Part shown: piece by piece, positions 25,620 through 37,286 of the stretch
How positions within the stretch are numbered: the stretch's first letter is position 1
Layout: every line of letters begins with the position of its first letter
Position numbers and translations under genes: made by a program
Assembly (NCBI GenBank): GCA_036269075.1
Contig: DATASX010000118.1
Span: 19,426-83,425, forward strand
Source: Sporichthyaceae bacterium
GTDB lineage: Bacteria; Actinomycetota; Actinomycetes; Sporichthyales; Sporichthyaceae
Reading direction: 5' to 3'
DNA length: 64,000 nucleotides
The notes under the pieces: model-generated
Databases searched by the model: none
Told to the model about the DNA's origin: nothing
What the model saw: only the letters and a program-made list of their open reading frames with translations

Positions 25620-27176
25620 ATGCACCAGCAAAGGGAGGCCTGCCTGCGGGCGGTTGCCGCGAAGGATCCGCGCTTCGACGGCTGGTTCTTCGTCGGGGTC
25701 CGGACCACCGGCATCTACTGTCGGCCGTCGTGCCCGGCGAACCCGAAGGCCGGCAACCTGACCTTCCACCCGAGCGCCGCCGCCGCGCAGGCGGCGGGCT
25801 ACCGGGCCTGCAAGCGGTGCCGGCCGGACGCCAGCCCGGGCTCGCCGGAGTGGGACACCCGGGCCGACGTGGTGGCCCGGGCGATGCGGTTGATCGGCGA
25901 CGGCGTGCTCGACCGCGAGGGCGCGCCGGGCCTGGCCGCCCGACTCGGGTACAGCCTGCGGCAGGTGCAGCGGCTCATGCAGGACGAGTTGGGGGCCGGG
26001 CCGTTGGCGATCGCCCGGGCGCACCGGGCGCAGACGGCGCGACTGCTGATCGAGACCACCGACCTGACCATGACCGAGGTGGCCGCGGCTGCCGGGTTCG
26101 GCAGCATCCGGGCGTTCAACACCGCCGTGACCGAGGTTTTCGCGACCTCGCCGACGACCTTGCGGGCCGCGGCCCGGCGTACCGGTGCGGGCTCCCCGGA
26201 CGGCGTGCTCGACGTTCGGTTGGCCTACCGCGGCCCGATGTTCCCGGACAACCTGTTCGGACACCTGATCGCCACCGGTGTACCCGGGGTCGAGGAGTGG
26301 CGCGACGGTTGCTACCGGCGCACCCTCGACCTTCCGCACGGACCGGGGATCGTGTCGCTGCGACCGCCGCCGACCTCGCTCGCGAGCGGTTTCGTCGCCG
26401 CGCGACTGCGGCTGACCGACCTGCGGGACCTGCCGGTGGCCATTGCGCGGTGTCGGCGGATGCTTGACCTCGACGCCGACCCGACCGCGGTCGACGAGGT
26501 GCTCGGCGCCGACCCGGCCCTGGCCACCGAAGTGGCGCGAGCGCCGGGCCGGCGAGTGCCACGCACCGTCGACGGCGCGGAGTTCGCGGTCCGTGCGGTG
26601 CTCGGCCAGCAGGTTTCGACCGCCGCGGCGCGAACCCACGCGGCCCGTCTGGTGCTGGCGCACGGCACCCCGGTGGACGACCCGGACGGCGGGCTGACGC
26701 ACCTGTTCCCGAGCGTCGAGTCGTTGTCCGCCATCCGCCCGGAGACCTTGGCGATGCCCGCGAGCCGGCGGACCACCCTGCTGGGCCTGCTGGCGGCCCT
26801 GCGGTCGGGGGCGCTCGACGTCGGCCCCGGCGCGGATCAGGCGGCGGCCCGGGCCGGGTTGGCCGAACTGCCCGGTATCGGGCCGTGGACCACCGAGGTG
26901 ATCGCGATGCGGGCGCTGGGCGACCCCGACGCGTTCCCGGCGACCGACCTCGGGGTGCGACAGGCGGCGGACGCACTGGGGCTGCCCCGTCCACAGGCCG
27001 CCTTTGTCCACAGATCGCGCGCGTGGGCCCCGTGGCGGTCCTACGCCGTGCAGTATCTGTGGGCGAGCGGCACGCACAGGCAATTGAGGCGAGCGGAGCG
27101 CGAGGTGAGTCTTGCACTGGAGTTGGCTCGCGGGCGCCGGGTTCCTCGCGATCCCGAGCCGATTGAAGCCTGTTGA
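25620..27176 (+). CDS. alkA: Ada-AlkA fusion: methyl-phosphotriester sensor / 3-methyladenine DNA glycosylase
   Basis: 518 residues in four parts. The N-terminal Ada zinc domain has Cys34, Cys38, Cys64 and Cys67 (YCRPSC, CKRC). An AraC helix-turn-helix follows (LAARLGYSLRQVQRLM, AAAAGFGSIRAFNTAV). Then come the AlkA N-terminal domain and the HhH-GPD glycosylase (GQQVSTAAARTHA, LPGIGPWTTEVIAMRALGD, catalytic Asp region FPATDLGV). The layout matches mycobacterial AlkA (Rv1317c). Methylated Cys34 should turn it into an activator of its own operon; the glycosylase removes alkylated purines. The start Met is set by the Ada domain. Ogt follows. Confidence 0.93.
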   Translation: MHQQREACLRAVAAKDPRFDGWFFVGVRTTGIYCRPSCPANPKAGNLTFHPSAAAAQAAGYRACKRCRPDASPGSPEWDTRADVVARAMRLIGDGVLDREGAPGLAARLGYSLRQVQRLMQDELGAGPLAIARAHRAQTARLLIETTDLTMTEVAAAAGFGSIRAFNTAVTEVFATSPTTLRAAARRTGAGSPDGVLDVRLAYRGPMFPDNLFGHLIATGVPGVEEWRDGCYRRTLDLPHGPGIVSLRPPPTSLASGFVAARLRLTDLRDLPVAIARCRRMLDLDADPTAVDEVLGADPALATEVARAPGRRVPRTVDGAEFAVRAVLGQQVSTAAARTHAARLVLAHGTPVDDPDGGLTHLFPSVESLSAIRPETLAMPASRRTTLLGLLAALRSGALDVGPGADQAAARAGLAELPGIGPWTTEVIAMRALGDPDAFPATDLGVRQAADALGLPRPQAAFVHRSRAWAPWRSYAVQYLWASGTHRQLRRAEREVSLALELARGRRVPRDPEPIEAC

Positions 27177-27221
27177 CCGAAGGAAACATGCCGTCAACCG
27201 GATCCCCGACAGCGCAGCGAT

Positions 27222-27236
27222 CTGACTTCGCGTCAG
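27222..27236. repeat. Dispersed palindrome copy CTGACT-TCG-CGTCAG
   Basis: One mismatch; between alkA and the chosen ogt start, preceded by GAT as in other copies. Confidence 0.55.
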
Positions 27237-27250
27237 CTAGAGGAGAAGCA

Positions 27251-27772
27251 GTGGACACCATCCGCCGACACGTCGTCGTCGAGTCACCGATCGGGCCTCT
27301 CACCTTGGTCGCCGACGGTGCGGCGCTGAGCTGTATCTACATGACCGACCATCGCCACATGCCGGATCCGGGGCGGTTCGGGCCCGAGGTCGACCCGCCG
27401 GTCGACGACGTGCTGTCCCGCGCCGCGGATCAGTTGGCGGAGTACTTCGCCGGGGAGCGGCAGGAGTTCGACGTCCCGCTGGACGAGGCGGCCGGCACCG
27501 AGTTCCAACGGAAGGTTTGGGCGGAACTGCGCGAGATCCCTTACGGGGAGACGATTTCCTACGCCGAACTGGCCCAGCGGATCGGGCAGCCGACGGCGTT
27601 CCGGGCGGTCGGCCTGGCCAACGGCCGCAATCCGATCTCGATCATCGTGCCGTGCCACCGGGTGGTCGGCTCCGGCGGCAGCCTGACCGGATACGGCGGC
27701 GGGACCGACCGCAAGCAACTCCTGCTGGACCTCGAGGCTAAGACTGCCGGGACGGAGGTCAGCCTGTTCTGA
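27251..27772 (+). CDS. ogt: Methylated-DNA-protein-cysteine methyltransferase
   Basis: 173 residues. The suicide cysteine is Cys135 in IVPCHRVVGSGG, and the helix-turn-helix segment is SYAELAQRIGQPTAFRAVG. It removes O6-methyl groups from guanine by transfer to itself. I choose the GTG with a strong GAGGAGAAG site; an in-frame TTG at 27173, overlapping the alkA stop, would add 26 uncharacteristic residues. Order and orientation match M. tuberculosis alkA-ogt, an alkylation-inducible pair. Confidence 0.93.
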   Translation: MDTIRRHVVVESPIGPLTLVADGAALSCIYMTDHRHMPDPGRFGPEVDPPVDDVLSRAADQLAEYFAGERQEFDVPLDEAAGTEFQRKVWAELREIPYGETISYAELAQRIGQPTAFRAVGLANGRNPISIIVPCHRVVGSGGSLTGYGGGTDRKQLLLDLEAKTAGTEVSLF

Positions 27773-27880
27773 GGCAGGCGGCGTCACCCGTTCGGGTCGC
27801 GCCACTGTGGGCGGGGCGATCAATCCGGTCAGACTCTCGCGAAAGCACCCGATACCCCCCGGATTCGTCTTGGAGTCGTC

Positions 27881-28456
27881 ATGGACCGCAAGTCCAGCCG
27901 CGCCCGCAAATCGGTGACCACGGTCGCCTCGCTCGTCGGCCTCGCCACTGCGCTCGCGCTGGCCGTCCCGTCCGCGGCGAGCGCCGCCAGCCACCACGAC
28001 CGCAACTGCGGCAACTTCGACCACTCGGACCAGGCGTTCGGCGCCCCGTTCGACGGGCACAACCGGCACCGTCCGGGCGGCTTCCACACCACCGCCGAGC
28101 CCCGCGACGACCGCGACGGCGACCAGGTCGGCAACCGCGACGACCGTCGCGACGGTGATGACCGCATGGGCAACCGCGACGACCGTCGCGACGGCGACGA
28201 CCACATGGGCAACCGCGACGACCGTCGCGACAGCGACGACCACATGGGCAACCGCGACGACCGTCGCGACAGTGACCAGCGCTCGGGCTTCGCCTCCGAC
28301 CGCGACCGTCGCGACAGCGACCGCTACCGGGCGCCTGGCTTCCGCGACGGCGAGATCTCCCGCGACGAGAGCGGCGGCAACCGCAACTGCAACAACTTCG
28401 ACCACCAGGGCAAGCAGATGTACATCCCGCCGGGTCTGCTCGACGACCCGCGGTAA
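27881..28456 (+). CDS. Secreted Asp/Arg-rich repeat protein
   Basis: 191 residues. The signal peptide ends near AASAAS. The mature protein has two similar cysteine motifs, NCGNFDHSDQAF near the start and NCNNFDHQGKQMY near the end, each with one Cys. Between them lie four 13-residue repeats of the form MGNRDDRRDGDDH (28127-28282). The alternating acidic and basic residues give a polyampholyte; metal or calcium binding is conceivable, but no Excalibur DxDxDG motif is present. Function unknown. The start has a TTGGAG site. Confidence 0.75.
   Translation: MDRKSSRARKSVTTVASLVGLATALALAVPSAASAASHHDRNCGNFDHSDQAFGAPFDGHNRHRPGGFHTTAEPRDDRDGDQVGNRDDRRDGDDRMGNRDDRRDGDDHMGNRDDRRDSDDHMGNRDDRRDSDQRSGFASDRDRRDSDRYRAPGFRDGEISRDESGGNRNCNNFDHQGKQMYIPPGLLDDPR
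28127..28282 (+). repeat. Four 39-bp tandem repeats in a secreted-protein gene
   Basis: Units at 28127, 28166, 28205 and 28244 differ at a few positions (GDDR, GDDH, SDDH, SDQR endings). They are in frame and likely to vary in copy number. Confidence 0.9.
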
Positions 28457-28481
28457 TCCCCGGGCGGGGCGGCGCCGCGGT

Positions 28482-29216
28482 TCAACGCCCGCCGCCCACA
28501 TCCAGCACCGCACCGGTGATGTACGAAGCGGCCGGCGACAGCAACCAGACGATTGCGGCAGCTACCTCATCCGGGCTGCCCAGGCGGCGCAGTGGGATCG
28601 ACTCGACCCGCTGCGCTGCTGCGTCCGGACCGTCGGGGTGGATGCCGGTGTCGATGATTCCGGGGCGGACACAGTTCACCCGGATGCCGGACGCCGCGAC
28701 TTCCTGCGACAGCCCGACGGTGAATGCGTCGACCGCGGCCTTGGAGGCCGCGTAGTCGACGTACCGCCCCGCGCCCCCGAGCACGGCCGCGCGCGACGAC
28801 ACGTTCACGATCGCTCCCCCGGCGCCGTCGGAGAGCATGAGCCGCACCGCCTCGCGGGCGCACAGGATCGTGCCGAACACGTTGACGCCGAAGACCTCCT
28901 CGAGTTCGTCGGACTCCAACTCGGCCACCGGTCGCAGCGGCGAGACGACCCCGGCGTTGTTGACCAAACCGCGCACCGGGCCGAGTTCGGCCGCCTGCTC
29001 GAACAACTCGAGCACGTCGGTCTCCATCGCCACGTCGACCTTCGCCAGCGTCACTTCCGCGCCGAAGTCCGCGCACTGCGCGGCGACCGCCTCGGCCGCC
29101 GCGACATCGCGTCGAAATGCCAGACACAGGTCCCAGTCGTCGGCGGCAGCCAGCAGCGCGGTGGCCGCGCCGATCCCCCGGCCTCCGCCGGTGACCACCA
29201 ACGTGCCCCGACTCAT
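28482..29216 (-). CDS. Short-chain dehydrogenase/reductase
   Basis: 244 residues. Cofactor motif TGGGRGIG (9-16), NNAG at 86-89, catalytic Ser140, Tyr155 and Lys159 (YAASK). FRRD after strand two suggests NADP. C-terminal YITGAVLDVGGGR is typical of FabG-like oxidoreductases. The ATG overlaps the stop of the upstream methyltransferase by four bases, so the two are coupled. The substrate is unknown. Confidence 0.88.
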   Translation of the reverse strand: MSRGTLVVTGGGRGIGAATALLAAADDWDLCLAFRRDVAAAEAVAAQCADFGAEVTLAKVDVAMETDVLELFEQAAELGPVRGLVNNAGVVSPLRPVAELESDELEEVFGVNVFGTILCAREAVRLMLSDGAGGAIVNVSSRAAVLGGAGRYVDYAASKAAVDAFTVGLSQEVAASGIRVNCVRPGIIDTGIHPDGPDAAAQRVESIPLRRLGSPDEVAAAIVWLLSPAASYITGAVLDVGGGR

Positions 29217-29857
29217 CGACGTGCCACCCGAGCCCCACCCGGATGTTTCTCGACGACCTCGGCAGCACTCGGCGGCGGCCAGGGCGTGGCGTCCAGCACG
29301 ATGTCGATCGCGTCGCCCTGCTCGGTCGGGCGGAACAGGTGCGCCAACTCCCGGACCGCGAGCCCGGCCGCCGCCGCGGCCAGGTCGGCGATCTCGGCCA
29401 GCACGCCCGGGTCGGACGGGCCGCCGAAGCCGTGGGTGAGGTTGGTGCGGGAGTGCCCGATGTAGAGCAGTCGTCCGGTCGGGGTCAGATGCTCACCGGC
29501 GGCGGACAGCACCGCGATCAGCTCCGTCACCGGCAGGTGCAGGTAGGCGACCAGAATCAGGTCGACCGGCTGGGGCGGGGCCCAAGACCGCGCGTCAGCC
29601 TGCTCCCAAACGACCGGCGATCCGAGTTCGGCCGACCGTTTCGTGGCCTGTTCCAGCGCGACACCGGAGATGTCGACCCCGGCGACCTGCCAGCCGCGCC
29701 GGGCCAGCCATAGCGCGTTGCGTCCGTTCCCGCAGGCCAGGTCGACCGCGCGGCCCGGCTCCGAGCCGGCCACCCGTTCCCGGACGAAGCGGTTCGGCTC
29801 CGCGCCCCATAACGTCGGTTCTGCCGCGTACCGCGCGTCCCAATCGGCCCCCTGCAC
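29213..29857 (-). CDS. SAM-dependent methyltransferase (class I, TehB-like)
   Basis: 214 residues from the GTG I prefer. Motif I is AVDLACGNGRNALWLA, motif II the acidic VAGVDIS; WDARYAAEPTLWGAEPNRFV is the usual N-terminal element of TehB/UbiE-like methyltransferases. The GTG lies 7 bases after TACGTT, so it is probably leaderless; a TTG three codons upstream is possible. It forms a coupled pair with the SDR. The substrate is unknown. Confidence 0.83.
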   Translation of the reverse strand: MQGADWDARYAAEPTLWGAEPNRFVRERVAGSEPGRAVDLACGNGRNALWLARRGWQVAGVDISGVALEQATKRSAELGSPVVWEQADARSWAPPQPVDLILVAYLHLPVTELIAVLSAAGEHLTPTGRLLYIGHSRTNLTHGFGGPSDPGVLAEIADLAAAAAGLAVRELAHLFRPTEQGDAIDIVLDATPWPPPSAAEVVEKHPGGARVARR

Positions 29858-29882
29858 GCGCAGCAACGTACCCGACCCCGCA

Positions 29883-29940
29883 CTTGTGCTGCCTGTCCCA
29901 CCTATCCGGACGCGCCGATACGTGGGACAGGCAGCAGAAG
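29883..29940 (-). terminator. Hairpin, 19-bp stem with one mismatch (CAGAAG-type)
   Basis: Arms CTTGTGCTGCCTGTCCCAC and GTGGGACAGGCAGCAGAAG. It lies 18 bases beyond the stop of the minus-strand acyl-CoA dehydrogenase. The left arm and loop start (CTATC) closely match the hairpin at 55357. Confidence 0.75.
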
Positions 29941-29958
29941 TCGGGAGTTGGTTGGGGC

Positions 29959-31107
29959 TCAGGTGAACGCGCTCACCCCGGTCAGCGCGCGGCCGATGAT
30001 CAACCGCTGGATCTGTGAGGTTCCTTCGTACAGCGTCATCGCGCGCGCGTCGCGCAGGTACTTGCCGATCGGGTGGTCATCGACATAGCCGTGGCCGCCG
30101 AACACCTGCAGGGCGTTGTTCGAGGCGCGCACTGCGACCTCGGAGGCGAACAGTTTCGCCTTGGACGCCGACAGCCCGGCCTCCGGCGACCCGGCGTCGA
30201 GCAGCGTCGCGGTGTGCCGCACCAGGCAGCGGGCCGCGTCGGTCTCCACGGCGATGTCGGCCAGCAACTGCTGGACCAGTTGGAACTCGGCGATGCTTCG
30301 GCCGAACTGCTCGCGCTGCTTGGCGTAGGCGACGGCCACGTCCAGGCAACCACGCGCCAGGCCGACGCAACCGGCGGCCACCGACAGGCGCCCGCCGTCG
30401 AGCGCACTCATCGCGATCCGGAAACCATTTCCGAGTTCGCCCAGGCGCGCGCTGTCCGGGACGCGAACCTGATCCAGCGTCAGATTTCCGGTGGACTGGC
30501 TGCGCAGCCCGAGCTTCCCCAGCACGGCGACGGCGCTGAAGCCGTCGGACTCTGTCGGCACCAGGAACGCGCTGATGCCCTTGGCACCCGCCTCGCCGGT
30601 CCGGGCGAATACCAGCACCATGTCGGCCCAGGTTCCGTTGGTGATGAAGACCTTCTCGCCGGTGATCAGCCAGTCGTCGCCGTCGGGCACGGCCTTGGTA
30701 CGAAGTGACGACGGGTCAGATCCACTGTCGGGCTCGGTCAGCCCGAAGCAGCCGAGGTTCTCCCCTGCGCACAGACCGGGCAGCCACTGCGCGCGCTGCT
30801 CCTGCGTCCCGAAACGATAAAGGGTTTTCCCGACCAGCCCGAGGCTGACCGAGACGATGCCGCGCACGCACGAGTCGCCGCGGCCCAGTTCCTCCATCAT
30901 CGCCGCGTAGACCGGGTAGTCCCCGCCGGAGCCACCGTCGGCCTCCGGGATCGTCAGGCCAAGGGCACCGATCGCGCCCAGCTTGGCCACGATCCCGCGG
31001 TCCATCTTCTCGGCCTTGTCCCAGGCGATCGCGTGCGGCGTGACCTCGTGGTCCACGAAATTCGCGACGACCTTGCGGTAGGCGTCGAGTTCGGTGTCCG
31101 TCGACAT
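29959..31107 (-). CDS. Acyl-CoA dehydrogenase
   Basis: 382 residues with full domain structure: FGLTEPDSGSDPSSLRTK, VFITNGTWADMVLVF, REQFGRSIAEFQLVQ, and the catalytic-glutamate region LYEGTSQIQRLIIGRAL. The ATG at 31107 lies 7 bases after TAGGTT, giving a leaderless mRNA; an ATG three codons upstream is less likely. It is the third family member in this window but separate from the 13-17 kb cluster. Chain-length preference is unknown. Confidence 0.9.
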   Translation of the reverse strand: MSTDTELDAYRKVVANFVDHEVTPHAIAWDKAEKMDRGIVAKLGAIGALGLTIPEADGGSGGDYPVYAAMMEELGRGDSCVRGIVSVSLGLVGKTLYRFGTQEQRAQWLPGLCAGENLGCFGLTEPDSGSDPSSLRTKAVPDGDDWLITGEKVFITNGTWADMVLVFARTGEAGAKGISAFLVPTESDGFSAVAVLGKLGLRSQSTGNLTLDQVRVPDSARLGELGNGFRIAMSALDGGRLSVAAGCVGLARGCLDVAVAYAKQREQFGRSIAEFQLVQQLLADIAVETDAARCLVRHTATLLDAGSPEAGLSASKAKLFASEVAVRASNNALQVFGGHGYVDDHPIGKYLRDARAMTLYEGTSQIQRLIIGRALTGVSAFT

Positions 31108-31125
31108 GGCGACCAACCTAGCCGC

Positions 31126-31668
31126 TCACCCGTCGTCGGGACCCGCGCTCGGCAAGGGGGTGGCCACCCCGGTCCCGGCGTCGAAGGCTGTGCCGTTCCA
31201 CTCGTAGCGGTGCACGACCTGCAGGTCGGGGCAGCATCGCGGCGCGGTCGGGCCGAACGCGAACGTGGTGACGATCGCCTGGCTGCCGGCCCCGTCGAGG
31301 TCGGAGACGACCTCGCCCGCGGTCGGCTTGAGCAACTCGCCGGCGACCCGTGGCCCGGCGGTACCCGCCGCGATCGCGAACACGGCCGACGGCGGGCTGC
31401 CCATGCCCTCGTCGCACCGGACCGCGACGATCGCGTCGGGGACGCCGTCCCCGGTGAAGTCGAAGAAGTGCTGGCGTACCAGAAGGAGCTTCTGTCCGCC
31501 GCAGTCGACCTGGCCCTTCAGCAACGGGAGCAAGTCGTCCGGCAACGGCGCCGCCGCGGGCGCATCCGCCCCGGAACTCGAGCCGCAGGCGCCGAGCACG
31601 ACCGCGGCCAGACCGACCGCGACCACCCGCCCGAGCACGCGAAGCAGGATACGGCGATGCGCGGTCAC
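31126..31668 (-). CDS. Lipoprotein of unknown function
   Basis: 180 residues from a GTG preceded by GGAGG; an ATG at 31692 lies inside the gcvP terminator hairpin and is less likely. The signal ends in lipobox LGAC (Cys28). The mature part has FFDFTGDGVPDAIVAVRC, similar to an FG-GAP/EF-hand-like calcium loop (DxTGDGxxD), and further cysteines (VDCGG, PRCCPD). Function unknown; it is probably a membrane-anchored extracytoplasmic protein. Confidence 0.75.
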   Translation of the reverse strand: MTAHRRILLRVLGRVVAVGLAAVVLGACGSSSGADAPAAAPLPDDLLPLLKGQVDCGGQKLLLVRQHFFDFTGDGVPDAIVAVRCDEGMGSPPSAVFAIAAGTAGPRVAGELLKPTAGEVVSDLDGAGSQAIVTTFAFGPTAPRCCPDLQVVHRYEWNGTAFDAGTGVATPLPSAGPDDG

Positions 31669-31689
31669 CGACCGACGCCTCCGGAACCT

Positions 31690-31752
31690 CATCTTCTGCG
31701 CGTGTCCGCGCCCTTGCGACGCCCCGAAGGGCGCGGACAGGCGCAGAAGATG
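31690..31752 (-). terminator. Hairpin, 26-bp stem with one mismatch (CAGAAG-type)
   Basis: Arms 31690-31715 and 31727-31752, with outer ends CATCTTCTGCGC and GCGCAGAAGATG. It starts 13 bases after the gcvP stop. Confidence 0.8.
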
Positions 31753-31765
31753 CGGAGGGCCTGGG

Positions 31766-34642
<2,877 letters not shown>

Positions 34643-34692
34643 AGGGGCTCCGTCCGACGGCCGGGCCGTGATCGGCCTGGGACTACGGTGGC

Positions 34693-34869
34693 CCTCCCCC
34701 TCTGTCATTTGTACCTGAGAGCTTCGCCGGGGCCGCCGGCTTGCACCATCGGTGAGCGACGTCGCCGTCGCTGCTTTCCAGAGTTGCCTGGCCCGGCGGT
34801 AGCGGTGCCTGAGAGATTCCGGGGAGGAGTTGCTCCTTCGGCGCCCCACGAACTCGGGGACTCTCCCGC
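34693..34869 (-). ncRNA. Tandem glycine riboswitch upstream of gcvP
   Basis: Read on the minus strand, the first aptamer begins GCGGGAGAG and contains GGCGCCGAAGGAGCAA and GAATCTCTCAGGC. The second contains CTCTGGAAAGCAG, CACCGATGGTGCAAGCC, GCGAAGCTCTCAGGTA and ends GACAGAGGGGGAGG. These are the conserved elements of gcvT-type glycine aptamers in tandem. The element ends about 50 bases before the gcvP ATG, so glycine should switch gcvP expression on. Confidence 0.95.
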
Positions 34870-34979
34870 ACGGGTTGAGGCGTACCAGGAAGGATCCGGG
34901 ACGCCCGTTTCGGCAGATTCAGTTGGCTTGCTCGCGCGGATCCGAGTCTACGCAGTCGGCCGGGATGCGTCGGAACCGG

Positions 34980-35663
34980 TCAGGGCGCCGGGGTGGAGCT
35001 CGGCGAACTGGTCGACGAGCTGGGCGGCGGGGCGGACGGGTTGTTGACGATCTCTCGCATCCGCCACGCCTTGGTGCTGCTGTCCCAGGTGACCTGGACC
35101 TCGACCTCGGCGTTGGTGACACCGGGCGCGGTGAATGCGGTGGAGCCGTCGGTGTTCACCTCCGACAACTTGGTCGAGGTGTACGAGAGCAGGATCGACG
35201 TGAGGCTGTTGGCCGAGCTCATCACCCGCAACGAGGACACCGAGACGGTCCCGCCCGTGCCGCGGGTGCCGGTAACGGTGAAGTAGGCGGCGTCGCCGAT
35301 CGTGGCTCGGCAGACCGTGCAGTTCGGGTCGCTGGCCAGGGCCAGCGGCTGCACGTTGCCGGTGCTGAAGGCGGAGTTCACCAACGTCTCGAAGTAGTAC
35401 TTGGTGAACGCGATCGCACCGTCGGCGCTGTGCGACTTCGCGGCGGACGGTGGCGCGGCCACAGCGGCCGTCGGCGTGGGCGACGAGCTGGGTCCGCCGC
35501 TGCTCGTGCTCGACGGCGACGGCGCCGACGACGGCTGCGCCGGGGTGCCGGCACCGGCCAGCGGGTCGGACTTGCTCCCGCACCCGGTCAGCAACAGCAC
35601 CACTGCCGGGACGGCGGCGTAGCGGAGCACGGACGGACGACGGAGCGACTTCAGCATCAGCAC
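34980..35663 (-). CDS. Lipoprotein resembling DUF6318
   Basis: 227 residues. Lipobox LLTGC, then a Ser/Pro/Thr-rich linker, then a domain with AIAFTKYYFETLVNSAFSTGNVQPLA and a CTVC pair (SDPNCTVCRATI), which fits the actinobacterial DUF6318 pattern as I recall it. The tail is again Ser/Pro-rich. Function unknown. The GTG start lies 7 bases after TAATCT on the minus strand, so it is probably leaderless; an ATG two codons in is possible. Confidence 0.78.
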   Translation of the reverse strand: MLMLKSLRRPSVLRYAAVPAVVLLLTGCGSKSDPLAGAGTPAQPSSAPSPSSTSSGGPSSSPTPTAAVAAPPSAAKSHSADGAIAFTKYYFETLVNSAFSTGNVQPLALASDPNCTVCRATIGDAAYFTVTGTRGTGGTVSVSSLRVMSSANSLTSILLSYTSTKLSEVNTDGSTAFTAPGVTNAEVEVQVTWDSSTKAWRMREIVNNPSAPPPSSSTSSPSSTPAP

Positions 35664-35673
35664 AAGATCAAGA

Positions 35674-36366
35674 TTACGGGTGCGTGGAACGGGACTTCTC
35701 GGACTCGCCGGAACTGCCCGGCTCGGCGTCGCCCACCTGCGGTCGAGCGGCCCGATGTTCGGCCAGCGCGCGCCTCGAGGCGGCCAACTGTTCCGCGTCG
35801 AGCAGCCGCGGGCGCCCGACCGCCGCGGCGCGCAGCCACACGTCGCACAGCCACTCCAACGTCACCGCGGCCTCGACCGCGGAGGCCAGGTCGGGGCCGG
35901 TGACCACCGCGCCGTGGTTGGCCAGCAAGGCCGCCGAGGAGTCGTGCAACGCGGCCGCGGCGCCCCGCGCCAGCGCCGCCGAGCCGAACGGGGCGTACGG
36001 CACGACGCGGACCGCCGCACCGAACGAGGCCAGGTAGTAGTGCACCCCCGGCAATTCCTCGACCAACAAGGAGACCGCGGCCGCCGCCGCGGAATGGGTG
36101 TGCACGAGCGCGCCGCAGCCGGTCGCCGCGTGCACCGCCAGGTGCAACGGCAGCTCCGAGGAGGGTGCCAGAGGCGCGTCGACCGCGGTGCCGTCGAGCC
36201 GGTGCACGCCGATCCAGGCAGGTTCCAGCGCGCCGCAGTCCACACCACTCGGGCTGATCGCGAGGCCCTCGGGCACCCGGACGCTGAGGTTGCCGGCCGT
36301 CCCGGCGATCAGTCCGGCCGCGGCCATCCGCCGCCCGGCGGCGACCACCTCGGCCCGGAAGTTCAC
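35674..36366 (-). CDS. Class II aldolase/adducin family protein
   Basis: 230 residues. Zinc ligands His89, His91 and His151 (LVHTHSAA, LANHGAVVTG) and catalytic Glu71 (PSSELPLH) match L-fuculose/L-ribulose-phosphate aldolases and epimerases. TAGNLSVRVPEGLAISPSGVD is the phosphate-binding signature. It probably cleaves or forms a C-C bond in a sugar phosphate. The GTG start is three bases past the ideR stop, so it is in the ideR operon; an iron link is not obvious. Confidence 0.88.
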   Translation of the reverse strand: MNFRAEVVAAGRRMAAAGLIAGTAGNLSVRVPEGLAISPSGVDCGALEPAWIGVHRLDGTAVDAPLAPSSELPLHLAVHAATGCGALVHTHSAAAAAVSLLVEELPGVHYYLASFGAAVRVVPYAPFGSAALARGAAAALHDSSAALLANHGAVVTGPDLASAVEAAVTLEWLCDVWLRAAAVGRPRLLDAEQLAASRRALAEHRAARPQVGDAEPGSSGESEKSRSTHP

Positions 36367-36369
36367 CAG

Positions 36370-37071
36370 CTAGCCGGCCGGCGTGACGGCGATGACCTCG
36401 ACGAACACGTGCGAGGCAACGGCGGGGTCCAGCTCGACGGACTCCCCGCCGCGGCCGACCAGCACTCCGCCGTGCGAGCTGCGCGCGACCACTGAACCAC
36501 CCGGCCGCACCCCCGCCCGCCACATGCCGCGGATCGTTGCCAGGTCTTCCTGGATCGGCTCGCCGATCCGGCGGACGACCACCGAGACACCGTCGTCGGT
36601 CGCCACCCGGTCGAGTGTTTCCAGACCCTGCCGGAACTGTTCGCCCTCGGCCGCGCCGAGCTCGTCCAGTCCGGGGATCGGGTTGCCGTAGGGCGAGTGG
36701 GTGGGGTGCTCGAGCAGGTCCAGCAGTCTGCGCTCGACCTGCTCGGACATGACGTGCTCCCAACGACAGGCCTCGGCGTGCACGTCGGCCGGCTCGAGGC
36801 CGATGACCTGGACCAGGAGGCACTCCGCCAAGCGGTGCTTGCGCATGACCCGCGTGGCGTGCTCGCGGCCCTTGGTGGTCAGCTCCAGGTGCCGGTCGCC
36901 CTGGACGGTGACCAGGCCGTCGCGCTGCATCCGGGCCACGGTCTGCGAGACGGTGGGACCGGACTGCCCGAGCCGCTCGGCGATCCGCGCGCGCAGCGGA
37001 GTAACGCCCTCCTCGTCGAGCTCGTAGATGGTGCGCAGATACATCTCAGTCGTGTCGATGAGATCGCTCAT
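36370..37071 (-). CDS. ideR: Iron-dependent repressor IdeR/DtxR (paralog 2)
   Basis: 233 residues, closest in sequence to canonical IdeR/DmdR. It begins MSDLIDTTEMYLRTIYELDEEG, with helix-turn-helix RLGQSGPTVSQTVARMQRDGLV. All metal ligands keep DtxR numbering (Met10, His79, Glu83, His98, Cys102, Glu105, His106), and a C-terminal SH3-like domain is present. It binds Fe(II) and represses iron-uptake genes, and often activates storage genes. The start has GGGAGCAGGAA upstream. I see no iron box in front of this copy, unlike paralog 1. Confidence 0.93.
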   Translation of the reverse strand: MSDLIDTTEMYLRTIYELDEEGVTPLRARIAERLGQSGPTVSQTVARMQRDGLVTVQGDRHLELTTKGREHATRVMRKHRLAECLLVQVIGLEPADVHAEACRWEHVMSEQVERRLLDLLEHPTHSPYGNPIPGLDELGAAEGEQFRQGLETLDRVATDDGVSVVVRRIGEPIQEDLATIRGMWRAGVRPGGSVVARSSHGGVLVGRGGESVELDPAVASHVFVEVIAVTPAG

Positions 37072-37286
37072 GCGGTTCCTGCTCCCACCCGCCGGCCGGT
37101 TGACAACCCATTCTGTACCGAACGGCGCCGATTCGGCTCGCGCGGGACGCCCGGCCCGCGTTTGCGCAGGCCACCCGGGCGTCGGTCCTGCAAACGTTGC
37201 CGGGTAGGCCTCGGGATTGTCGGACCCGAGGTTCATTGTTGTGGCGCAGGATGTCGGCGGCCGGTCGGGGCACGGGAGGGGGCGCC

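Noticed and set aside
28127..28282. 39-bp direct repeats as a possible CRISPR array
   Set aside because: Repeats abut without spacers and are in frame within a secreted-protein gene.
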